NCBI GenBank assembly: GCA_017998555.1
Contig: JAGOCU010000080.1
Span: 1-8,252, forward strand
Length of the DNA stretch: 8,252 nucleotides
Direction of reading: 5' to 3'
DNA from: Thermoflexales bacterium
Lineage (GTDB): Bacteria; Chloroflexota; Anaerolineae; J036; Brachytrichaceae
Positions 1-5,898 of the stretch are shown piece after piece. The notes under the pieces were generated by a model, which saw nothing but the letters and a program-made list of their open reading frames with translations, did no database searches and had not been told where the DNA came from. The first letter of the stretch is position 1. Each line of letters opens with the position of its first letter. Both the position numbers and the translations under genes were made by a program.

Positions 1-588
1 CAGCCTGTCGTCGGCGGGACGGCCGGTGAGGGGGATAAGCGGATCCGTTGCCTCATAGGTCACTGCGATCCGCTCCGCCGCAAATGGATACACCCGCGCG
101 ATTTCGGTTCGGCAGAACTCTGAAACCGTGATGATGAGACGGGCGCGGCGCGCCGTCCAGTAGCCAAGCGCGTTCTGAATCAGCGCATTGCGCAGGCTGC
201 TGAAGCGCATCCGCACCCGATAGCTCACATCGTGGATCGTGACCACCATCGGTGTCCGCATCGACAAGGGCCCGTGATAGGTGACGTGCACGAGATCGGC
301 GCCAGTCTCCCGGGCCAGGCGCGGCAGCAGTGTCGTCAAGCGATATACATCATCGCCGAGGCGCGCAGAGACGATTGCGTGCGGGATACCTTCTGCCTGC
401 CCGGGGGAAACAGCGACGGTCAAGCGCGCGCCAAGGTTTTCGAGAGCCGCGGATTGCCCCACCAGATTGCGCAAGTAGGTCTCGTTGCCGGTCTCGCGCT
501 GCCCCAGGATGTGGGCATCCAGAAGGACCTGTATCGCTGTCGACGGATAGGCGCCAGCGACTGAATCACCGGCGGAGCGCGTTTTCAT
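1..588 (-). CDS. GT4-like glycosyltransferase, N-terminal part (cut by left window edge)
   Basis: The reverse strand is open from an ATG at 588 to base 1, giving 196 residues in frame without a stop; the C-terminal half lies outside the window. The visible part resembles the N-terminal Rossmann (acceptor-side) domain of GT4 glycosyltransferases. It has an early beta strand and loop 'QVLLDAHILGQRETGNE' (20-36), 'ADLVHVTYHGP' (97-107), the 'VVTIHDVSYR' segment (115-124) and 'LIITVSEFCRTEIARVY' (151-167), the last being the usual end of the first domain. The nucleotide-sugar-binding domain with the EX7E motif is not in view. The ATG lies inside the end of the upstream GT4 gene, overlapping it by 23 bases in another frame, so translation is probably coupled; no Shine-Dalgarno sequence precedes it. 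The next in-frame methionine is residue 110, inside the domain, so the ATG at 588 is the best start. The sugar and acceptor cannot be told. Confidence 0.85.
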   Translation of the reverse strand, partial: MKTRSAGDSVAGAYPSTAIQVLLDAHILGQRETGNETYLRNLVGQSAALENLGARLTVAVSPGQAEGIPHAIVSARLGDDVYRLTTLLPRLARETGADLVHVTYHGPLSMRTPMVVTIHDVSYRVRMRFSSLRNALIQNALGYWTARRARLIITVSEFCRTEIARVYPFAAERIAVTYEATDPLIPLTGRPADDRL

Positions 589-1792
589 AGATGCGGAGCA
601 AGTGATTGTAGTGCGCGCCTGGCCCAAAGGCCGACTCCGCCCGCTCGCGCGCGGCAGCGCCCATTGCCGCGGCCTCTACCGGGTGCGATAGCAGCCAGTC
701 AATGGCGTCCGCCAGCGCAACCGGATCCCCCGGCGTAACCAGCAAGCCACTGCGGCCGTCCTCGATCACCTCTGGAATGCCCCCAATCCGAGATCCGATC
801 ACGGGCCGGCCAACGGCAAAGGGCTCGACGACGGACAAACCAAAGACCTCGTACCACACGGAGGGCACCACAGCGAATCGGGATCGGCGATACCACGCAC
901 GCACGCCTTCATAATCCTGGTGTCCAACGAACTGCACTCGGCCCGGCATCAGCCGCTCAGCCTGGGCTTCAAGTACCGAGCGTTCGGGACCATCGCCAAC
1001 CACCACCAGCTCTTGATCGATTGGGAGATTCAGTCGGGCCAGCGCGTCAAGCAACACGTGAACGCCCTTCTGCCGCTGAAGCCGTCCGGCAAACACGATT
1101 GGCCCGCGCTCGGGAATTGGCTCGGCCGTCCAGGCGCGGGTGGGACCGAAGTGCGGGACGTGAACCAGGCGCGACGGGCTCCAGCCAAAGTCGACAAACT
1201 TGTCAAGGACAAAGCGGCTCGGCGCGATGAAGACGCTTGCGGCCTGGTAGGTCCTCCGCAGGCGATTCAGATAGGCTTCACCCGCGTTCAGCGCGCTGAT
1301 TCCCACGTCGCCGCGGCTGCAGCGTTTCAGAATCGCGTTGTGGAAGCGCCCACCCCGGCACGCCTCGCACACGGCGTCATGAACATACAGAATCGAGATC
1401 GGGCAAATCGGATGGTAGTCGTGCAGCGTCCACACGATTGGGATGGCGCGGCGGCGCAGTTCGTCGATAACGGAGGCGGAGAGGTGGAAAATCGAGTGGA
1501 CATGAGCGATGTCAACAGGGCGCTCATCCAGCATGCGCGCGAGCATGTCTCGCGCCTGGACGTTATACATTCGGCGGGCGGCTTCGCCCATCCGCCTGAG
1601 CGGGCCTCGCGCGTTTGTTTCAATCGCCGGCGGAAGGAACTTCGTGCCGGGCGTTTCGGGCGCGCCCGGCGGACGCGTCGCGAATAGATGCACGGTGTGA
1701 CCGTGCTCGCGCATTAGGGCCGCCCATTCCGCCACGTAGCGCTCCTTGCCGCCGACTACGTCGAAGAATCTGTCGATGCTGAGGATGCGCAT
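566..1792 (-). CDS. GT4 family glycosyltransferase
   Basis: This is a complete retaining GT-B glycosyltransferase expected to move a sugar from a nucleotide donor to a growing glycan at the cytoplasmic face of the membrane. I start it at the ATG at 1792 (408 residues), where the first beta strand 'MRILSIDRFF' begins. The frame extends to a GTG at 1831, but those 13 extra residues add no conserved strand and would leave only 21 bases to the divergent gene. Numbered from 1792: glycine loop 'VVGGKERYV' (12-20), 'DIAHVHSIFH' (94-103), 'TLHDYHPICP' (122-131), 'FIAPSRFV' (188-195), second-domain entry 'IVFAGRLQRQKG' (232-243), 'VVVGDGPE' (263-270), and the EX7E motif 'EVFGLSVVE' (E315, E323), followed by 'GRPVIGSRIGGIPEVI'. 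Four cysteines (130, 142, 145, 158) form a CX11CX2CX12C cluster after the HDYH segment. There is no clear Shine-Dalgarno. The gene leads a two-gene run with the overlapping GT4 at 588. Family is certain; sugar specificity is unknown. Confidence 0.93.
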   Translation of the reverse strand: MRILSIDRFFDVVGGKERYVAEWAALMREHGHTVHLFATRPPGAPETPGTKFLPPAIETNARGPLRRMGEAARRMYNVQARDMLARMLDERPVDIAHVHSIFHLSASVIDELRRRAIPIVWTLHDYHPICPISILYVHDAVCEACRGGRFHNAILKRCSRGDVGISALNAGEAYLNRLRRTYQAASVFIAPSRFVLDKFVDFGWSPSRLVHVPHFGPTRAWTAEPIPERGPIVFAGRLQRQKGVHVLLDALARLNLPIDQELVVVGDGPERSVLEAQAERLMPGRVQFVGHQDYEGVRAWYRRSRFAVVPSVWYEVFGLSVVEPFAVGRPVIGSRIGGIPEVIEDGRSGLLVTPGDPVALADAIDWLLSHPVEAAAMGAAARERAESAFGPGAHYNHLLRIYENALRR

Positions 1793-1852
1793 GCTTTCGG
1801 CCCGCCGTCGCGCATAGCTTATCATGATCACCGTGCGTCTGCACTCAACGCC
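1793..1852. promoter_or_regulatory. Divergent intergenic promoter region between GT4 and sulfotransferase genes
   Basis: These 60 bases separate two divergently transcribed genes, so both promoters should lie here or inside the gene starts. On the plus strand TATCAT at 1820-1825 matches five of six bases of a -10 box, but no good -35 box sits 16-18 bases upstream. On the minus strand TTGAGT (1848-1843) is a fair -35 box, with GATAAG (1823-1818) as a weak -10 at a long 19-base spacing. The two -10 candidates overlap around the palindrome ATCATGAT (1821-1828), which could make the two directions compete. If the minus promoter is real, the GTG at 1831 would lie upstream of the transcript start, which supports the ATG at 1792. 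This rests on motif matching by eye. Confidence 0.3.
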
Positions 1853-2767
1853 ATGAGCAACACCCTGCTACATATTTCCAGCGCGGGCCGGAGCGGCAGC
1901 ACTTTGCTGGGCATGGCGCTGAATGCTCACCCGAGCATTTTCTATGGTGGCGAGATCTCATCGTTGTGGAACGATGCGCCTTCCGAGGCGCTGTGCAGCT
2001 GCGGTGAAACGTTGACGGAATGTCCGATCTGGAAGGCGGCGATTGCGGCCGCGCTGAGCGGTATGGGACCGGATGGCGCCACCCGCGCGCGCGAGTTGCG
2101 CGACGACGCCATCCGCTTCAAGTCGCCTGGCGGATCGCGCCGCGCATCCGCCGCCGCAGGTGCCGCAGCGTATCGCGAGATGACTGGCAAGTTATATCAA
2201 TCGCTGGCGTCGTCAACCCGCGCCCGCGTCCTCGTGGATTCCTCGCAGCATATCGCCCACACCCTGCTTACCTCCGAACTCCCGGAAATCGCGCCGCGCA
2301 TTATCCATCTGGTGAGAGACCCCCGCGCCGTCGTCTATTCATGGTCGCGGGCGCGGAAGTGGCCGACCCGCAATGGCGGCATCATGCTACAACGCGGCGC
2401 GCTCACGGCTATCCGCGGCTGGGTGACTCACAATCTCAAACTGATGGGACATCTGTCGCGTTCGCGTGTCCCCCATTTGTTGCTGCGCTATGAGGATTTT
2501 GCGGAACAGCCCGCCGAGATTGCGCAGAGGGTGCGGATGTTCATCGGAGAGGACGCTGGGGCGCCCGGGGGAAGTGAGGTTATGGTCGGCGAGACGCATA
2601 TCGTCCGGGCCAACCCGCTTCGCTTTCATCGAGGACCGCTGACGATAACTCCGGACGACGAATGGATGACGGCGCTGTCGCCCCGCGTGAAACTGGTCGT
2701 GACCGTGCTGACCTATCCGCTATTGCGACGTTTCGGATACGTCGCGCGCGTGACGCAGCCGGTCTGA
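1853..2767 (+). CDS. Sulfotransferase family protein (PAPS-dependent)
   Basis: The 304-residue product fits a bacterial sulfotransferase that moves sulfate from PAPS to a hydroxyl or amino group of a glycan, lipid or small molecule. The 5'-phosphosulfate-binding loop is 'SSAGRSGSTLLG' (9-20), with R13, S14, G15, S16 and T17. It is followed by 'GGEI' and the cysteine pattern 'LCSCGETLTECPIW' (47-60; C48, C50, C57), common in one bacterial sulfotransferase group. 'VLVDSSQH' (126-133) and the 3'-phosphate-binding segment 'HLVRDPRAVVYSWSR' (152-166; R155, S163) come next, then 'LRYEDF' (211-216) and 'HIVRANPLRF' (249-258). Length is normal. There is no signal peptide, so it should act in the cytoplasm. 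The ATG at 1853 sits directly before the first beta strand; no Shine-Dalgarno is visible upstream. It is the only plus-strand gene here, lying between glycosyltransferase units, which suggests (inference) that the glycan made by this locus is sulfated. The substrate cannot be read from the sequence. Confidence 0.9.
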   Translation: MSNTLLHISSAGRSGSTLLGMALNAHPSIFYGGEISSLWNDAPSEALCSCGETLTECPIWKAAIAAALSGMGPDGATRARELRDDAIRFKSPGGSRRASAAAGAAAYREMTGKLYQSLASSTRARVLVDSSQHIAHTLLTSELPEIAPRIIHLVRDPRAVVYSWSRARKWPTRNGGIMLQRGALTAIRGWVTHNLKLMGHLSRSRVPHLLLRYEDFAEQPAEIAQRVRMFIGEDAGAPGGSEVMVGETHIVRANPLRFHRGPLTITPDDEWMTALSPRVKLVVTVLTYPLLRRFGYVARVTQPV

Positions 2768-2771
2768 AAAC

Positions 2772-2804
2772 AACAGAGGGACGCCGAAGTGGCGTCCCTC
2801 TGTT
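2772..2804. terminator. Bidirectional intrinsic terminator between convergent genes
   Basis: A perfect 14-bp inverted repeat (2772-2785 with 2791-2804) encloses a 5-base loop GAAGT. It begins five bases after the sulfotransferase stop codon. On the plus strand the stem ends in GTTTC; on the minus strand it runs into GTTTTC. Both tails are short T tracts, so the hairpin can end transcripts from the sulfotransferase (plus) and from the secreted repeat protein (minus), whose stop lies at 2851-2853. The rest of the 83-base gap holds nothing else I recognise. Confidence 0.85.
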
Positions 2805-2850
2805 TCTACGTCGCCAAGTCAACTGATGAGACTGGCGATCGCGAACTGAT

Positions 2851-4476
2851 TTACTGGTTGAAGGCGTTGTACTGATCGAAGCCGGTCGTGCCGTTGCGGG
2901 TCTCGACCACAGCCTTGAGCTGGCAACCCGGGGCGTTCACCTTGATCGAACCGGCGAAAGCGCCACCGACGTTGGCATCAAACTGCGAGACGTTGAAGTC
3001 GCCGCCGTTGAAGCTGTTCAGACCAACCGCGCCACCAGCCGTCAAGTTGATGGGGTTGCCATCCTTCTTGAGAGAGAGTGTCGTGTTGATGGAGCCGTTG
3101 CCATTGAGAATCTGGATCGAAACGCCATTGCAGGCCGAGGCGCCAACGTTCATCAGCTGGAAAGCCGAGAACTGCTGGAAGGCGGCCGCGTTCGGGCAGG
3201 TCGGGTAGCCCGAGCACTGGCGGTTGAACAAAGGCGCATAGACCAGGCCCGTCGCGTCAGAAGAACCGACAAGGCTGTAGCTGCCGTTGTAGACCGTGCT
3301 GGGCAGGTTGTAGCTCAGGTTGCCCACGCCGACAAGCGCCTGATCGGAGTTGAAGACCACCGAACCGGCGAAGCTGGAGCCAATCGCGTTGTAGAGCGCG
3401 GTGAGGGCTGCGCCCGTCACGCTACCGCCGTTCCACAGGTTGATACCGTAGCCAGCATTGGCCGGGATCGTGAACGCCAGGGTGTAGCTGATGCCGCCCG
3501 TCGCGCGGTTGACGAAGTCAGCCGTCACGTTGGCGGTGGAACCAGTGGTGTTCTGAAGCTGGAACGCCGAGAACTGGATCATGTTGGTGACGACGGTCCC
3601 GGGGGTGAGACAGGGCGTCGCGCTCTGGCACAGGCGGAACGCCGACGGCGAGTAGAGCTTGGTGGCGGCCTGGGCCGGGCTGCTGGCCATGGCGTCAGCC
3701 GACCAGTTGGCCTGCGCGTTCACCGCGTTCGTCTCGGCCAGGGCGGCAAGCGCCTTGTCCGACGACAGCTTGGCGCTGAAACCGGCGTTCTTGCCGGCCA
3801 TGTTCGTGATGAAGTTGGCTGGCATGTCGGCGTCGATGCCGGTCTGGAACGTCTTGGAGCCGTAGGCGTTCAGGTTACCCGTCACGTTGCCGACCGCCGC
3901 GCCGTCGCGCGCGACATAGGAGATCGTGTACGCCGCCGTGCTGCCGGTGGTGTTCATGACGGTCAGCCGCGAAGTCTGGTTCGCCGAGCCGGTGCTCGCC
4001 AGCGGGAGGCGGAACAGCGATGGGAAGTACATCGTCGTGCTGCCGCTCAAAGCCGCTTCGTAGGCCGACATTTCAGTGCCGGGGGCCGATGTCGCGGCGT
4101 CAGCGCGTGTGTCACGGCCGGTGTAGTTGGTAACGGCAACAGCCGCGACCTGCTGATCGGAGCTGAGCACGACCGAGCCCTTCCAGTTGGCGGCCAGACC
4201 GCCGACCGAGGCGACGTTGACGTCGAGCCGGCCACTGGCATTGGCGATGTTCAAGCTGTCGGTCACATCCGGGGTGTTGCCCGCCTCGGGATAGTAGGCA
4301 GCCGAAACCGCCGCCGCGGAGGCGCCAAGATTCATGATGGTGTACTTGGTCGCGCCGGTTCCGTAGTAGGTGCCGGGAAACGTCAGATCGGCCCGGGCAG
4401 CGCCGAGACCGCTGGCGAGGGTGGCGACGACAACCGCCGCTGAACCCACCGCCCGAAAGATATTCTTGTGATTCAT
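2851..4476 (-). CDS. Secreted protein with four tandem beta-rich modules (unknown function)
   Basis: I do not recognise a named family. The ATG at 4476 gives 541 residues and is preceded by GGAGG seven bases upstream, the only strong ribosome site in the window; the frame extends to a GTG at 4506, but that has no such support. Residues 1-29 form a Sec signal peptide: 'MNHKNIFR', an Ala/Val-rich core (10-25), and a cleavage site 'ARA' before D30. The mature chain is rich in Ser, Thr, Asn, Ala and Gly and poor in charge, as in extracellular beta proteins. It contains four related modules of about 90-120 residues (32-120, 149-253, 273-390, 411-531). Each runs: a Y/F-P-hydrophobic opening, a strand ending in 'xMN' or 'QN' plus TGST or GAS, a variable middle, and a closing strand such as 'GSVVLSSDQQVAAVAVTN'. 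Cysteines are 283, 289, 421, 427, 449 and 518. No LPXTG, PEP-CTERM or C-terminal membrane anchor is seen. Adhesin, S-layer-like or matrix roles are possible but unproven. Confidence 0.85.
   Translation of the reverse strand: MNHKNIFRAVGSAAVVVATLASGLGAARADLTFPGTYYGTGATKYTIMNLGASAAAVSAAYYPEAGNTPDVTDSLNIANASGRLDVNVASVGGLAANWKGSVVLSSDQQVAAVAVTNYTGRDTRADAATSAPGTEMSAYEAALSGSTTMYFPSLFRLPLASTGSANQTSRLTVMNTTGSTAAYTISYVARDGAAVGNVTGNLNAYGSKTFQTGIDADMPANFITNMAGKNAGFSAKLSSDKALAALAETNAVNAQANWSADAMASSPAQAATKLYSPSAFRLCQSATPCLTPGTVVTNMIQFSAFQLQNTTGSTANVTADFVNRATGGISYTLAFTIPANAGYGINLWNGGSVTGAALTALYNAIGSSFAGSVVFNSDQALVGVGNLSYNLPSTVYNGSYSLVGSSDATGLVYAPLFNRQCSGYPTCPNAAAFQQFSAFQLMNVGASACNGVSIQILNGNGSINTTLSLKKDGNPINLTAGGAVGLNSFNGGDFNVSQFDANVGGAFAGSIKVNAPGCQLKAVVETRNGTTGFDQYNAFNQ
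2884..3246 (-). repeat. Module 4 of secreted repeat protein (CX5C plus extra Cys pair)
   Basis: Residues 411-531. It opens with 'LVYAPLFNRQ' and the CX5C pair C421/C427, continues 'QFSAFQLMNVGASACNGV', and closes with 'FAGSIKVNAPGCQLKAVVETRN'. The SSDQ stretch is replaced by NAPGC, and C518 could pair with C449. A 20-base DNA stretch at 3155-3174 matches 3557-3576 in module 3 with one mismatch, which supports fairly recent duplication or conversion of modules 3 and 4. Confidence 0.7.
3307..3660 (-). repeat. Module 3 of secreted repeat protein (CX5C)
   Basis: Residues 273-390. It opens with 'KLYSPSAFRL' followed by the CX5C pair C283/C289, continues 'QFSAFQLQNTTGSTANVTADF', and closes with 'FAGSVVFNSDQALVGVGN'. 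It is most like module 4: both have CX5C after the opening and the exact heptad QFSAFQL. Confidence 0.7.
3718..4032 (-). repeat. Module 2 of secreted repeat protein
   Basis: Residues 149-253. It opens with 'MYFPSLFRLPL', has 'LTVMNTTGSTAAYTISYV' as its core strand pair, and closes with 'GFSAKLSSDKALAALAETN'. There is no cysteine. NTTGST is shared exactly with module 3, and the closing strand aligns with the SSDQ segment of module 1. Confidence 0.65.
4117..4383 (-). repeat. Module 1 of secreted repeat protein
   Basis: Residues 32-120. It opens with 'TFPGTYYGTG', then 'KYTIMNLGASAAAVSAAYY', and closes with 'WKGSVVLSSDQQVAAVAVTN'. It is the shortest copy and has no cysteine. The closing strand matches that of module 3 at the DNA level in part: CTGATCGGAG (plus-strand reading) occurs at 4153-4162 here and at 3340-3349 in module 3. 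Confidence 0.65.
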
Positions 4477-4641
4477 ATGGTCCTCCAGACTCCTTTGAGC
4501 GCGCACCCTTGTGATGGCGCCGTGAATATAGGATCAGTATTGGGCCTAGCCCGCCCCGATTCCATACTCCATATGGCTTAGGCTCCCGCTTTTCCTGCAG
4601 TTATGACAAGAAAACACTCGGAATACTACCCAAGACACCGG
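4477..4641 (-). promoter_or_regulatory. Upstream region and candidate promoter of the secreted repeat protein
   Basis: This 165-base gap precedes the secreted protein gene and follows the GT4-like gene on the same strand. It is visibly richer in A and T than the flanking genes. A GGAGG ribosome site lies at 4486-4482, with a second purine run AAAGGAG just upstream. TATATT (4530-4525) matches five of six bases of a -10 box and would give a leader of about 40 bases. No -35 box fits 17 bases upstream; instead a small GGGC-TAG-GCCC inverted repeat lies there (about 4541-4551) and could be an operator. I see no strong terminator after the GT4-like gene, so read-through is also possible. Confidence 0.4.
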
Positions 4642-5850
4642 TCAACCGACGTACAGACTCATCAACGCCTGTGACGCGACATAACCACCATACGCGTCAT
4701 TGACGCGCTGAAGCCCTGCAGCGGCCAGACGCTTGCCCGCTTCCGGCGTGTCAAGCAGGCTGGTCATGGCCGAGGCGAAGGCGGCGGGGCTATCGCAAAT
4801 CAAGGCTTCTACGCAATCCCGCAATTGCTCGGCGGTATTCGCCTCGCTTGTCATAACAATTGGGCATCCGCGGGCCATGGCATTCAGGATTTTCAGATGG
4901 CGGCTAAATCCGCCGCTGCGAAGCGGAAACACCAGGGCGCAGGCCTCATCGTAGACGGCAAGCAAGTCATCGACGTATGCATGCGGGATCACACCGGGCC
5001 CCTCCAGCCACGGTCCTCGATCCTCGGCCCGCACGCTATGTAGATGGAGGGTCGCCTCAGGATGGCGGGCTATGACCGTCGGCCACACCCGTTGGAGCAG
5101 CCAGGAAACGCCTTCCCGCATCCGAGGATCCGAGGAGGCGCCGACAACAATGAATCGATTCGACTGCGCTCTGGGCGGCACGGCGGGCAAAATGTCCCTC
5201 TCGGCGTCGAACCAGACGGGAATCACGGAAGCGGGCGGACGCCCCGGCAAACGGGTGGCGATCCACGCCGCGTCCGATCGCGCGTGCGTCATCAAACGGT
5301 CCATGCGCGCGTAGTAGCGCGCCTCGGTCAGACTTGCCCAGACGTATTCCTTGAGCAGACGCGCCGAGGGCGATTTCCTCAGCCGGCGCCGGACCACTTC
5401 CGTCTGGATATCGATGACATGGCCGACAAGCCGGATGGCTTTCCGCTTCTGCGGCGGGAGCGCGCCCGCTACGACATCCATCAACCAGGGGTGAACAACG
5501 TGGGCGACATCAAAATCATGCCCAGCCAGGAAGGCGGCCGCCCGGGCATCGATACCCGCGCTGCGGCAGTAGGCGCGCGCTTCCATCTCGAACAGGCCGG
5601 CGGCAAACGACCGCGCCCGGCGTGACCGGCTATTCTCGACGCTCACGATTTCGACGGGGTCGAACGCCTCGCGCGCAGCAGCGATCGCATCCCTGTCCTT
5701 GGGCTGGCACAAGGCGAGCAGGCTCACACGATGGCCGAGCCCGCGCATGGATTCGATGTAGCCATGCAGCATCTTTCCCCCGCCGTGATCGGATCGCGCA
5801 TGCGGCAGGAAGTCGGTCACGTACAGAAGGCGCAACGGCGGCGTGCTCAT
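4642..5850 (-). CDS. Divergent GT4-like glycosyltransferase
   Basis: The 402-residue protein has the two-domain GT-B layout of GT4-like transferases. The N-terminal domain opens 'PLRLLYVTDFLPHARSDHGGG' (5-25), with the glycine loop G23-G25 and K26, and continues 'FDVAHVVHPWLMDVV' (113-127). The second domain starts at 'NRFIVVGASSDPRMREG' (231-247) and ends with 'VDDLLAVYDEACALVFPLRSG' (293-313) and 'LKILNAMARGCPIVMTSE' (319-336). This last segment is the usual 'LKILEAMAxGxPVV' site, but asparagine N323 replaces the second glutamate and F315 occupies the place of the first. There is no signal peptide or membrane segment. The ATG at 5850 lies 48 bases after the phosphodiesterase-like gene on the same strand, without a clear Shine-Dalgarno, so co-transcription is likely. 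It is either a transferase with an altered donor site or a non-catalytic relative. Fold assignment is firm; activity is not. Confidence 0.85.
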   Translation of the reverse strand: MSTPPLRLLYVTDFLPHARSDHGGGKMLHGYIESMRGLGHRVSLLALCQPKDRDAIAAAREAFDPVEIVSVENSRSRRARSFAAGLFEMEARAYCRSAGIDARAAAFLAGHDFDVAHVVHPWLMDVVAGALPPQKRKAIRLVGHVIDIQTEVVRRRLRKSPSARLLKEYVWASLTEARYYARMDRLMTHARSDAAWIATRLPGRPPASVIPVWFDAERDILPAVPPRAQSNRFIVVGASSDPRMREGVSWLLQRVWPTVIARHPEATLHLHSVRAEDRGPWLEGPGVIPHAYVDDLLAVYDEACALVFPLRSGGFSRHLKILNAMARGCPIVMTSEANTAEQLRDCVEALICDSPAAFASAMTSLLDTPEAGKRLAAAGLQRVNDAYGGYVASQALMSLYVG

Positions 5851-5868
5851 GTCAGGGTTGCAAAGGCA

Positions 5869-5889
5869 GGCGCGCAGAAACCGCGCGCC
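5869..5889. other. GC-rich hairpin in the 48-base gap between phosphodiesterase and GT4-like genes
   Basis: A 7-bp inverted repeat (5869-5875, GGCGCGC, with 5883-5889, GCGCGCC) encloses a 7-base loop. No T tract follows on the minus strand, so it is not a standard intrinsic terminator. It could stabilise or process the operon mRNA, or simply reflect high GC content. Confidence 0.35.
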
Positions 5890-5898
5890 CGAATCTGC

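Noticed and set aside
232..590. Several plus-strand open frames near the left edge
   Set aside because: The minus strand carries an uninterrupted GT4 N-terminal domain across 1-588, which explains the region.
920..1687. Long plus-strand open frame (255 codons) opposite the complete GT4 gene
   Set aside because: It is antisense to a gene with clear GT4 motifs; its translation is low-complexity Arg/Ala/Gly-rich with no domain, as expected of GC-rich shadow frames.
1793..1831. GTG start at 1831 for the GT4 gene
   Set aside because: The 13 added residues precede the usual first beta strand, there is no ribosome site, and the extension would fill most of the divergent promoter gap.
4477..4506. 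GTG start at 4506 for the secreted protein
   Set aside because: GGAGG lies just before the ATG at 4476, and that ATG begins a normal signal peptide; the longer form would put acidic residues before it.
5044..5625. Plus-strand open frame (193 codons) opposite the GT4-like gene
   Set aside because: It is a shadow of the coding frame on the other strand; the translation is Arg/Gly/Pro-rich and featureless.
5869..5889. Hairpin as an intrinsic terminator
   Set aside because: It has no T tract on either strand and a short stem, and the flanking genes look like one transcript.
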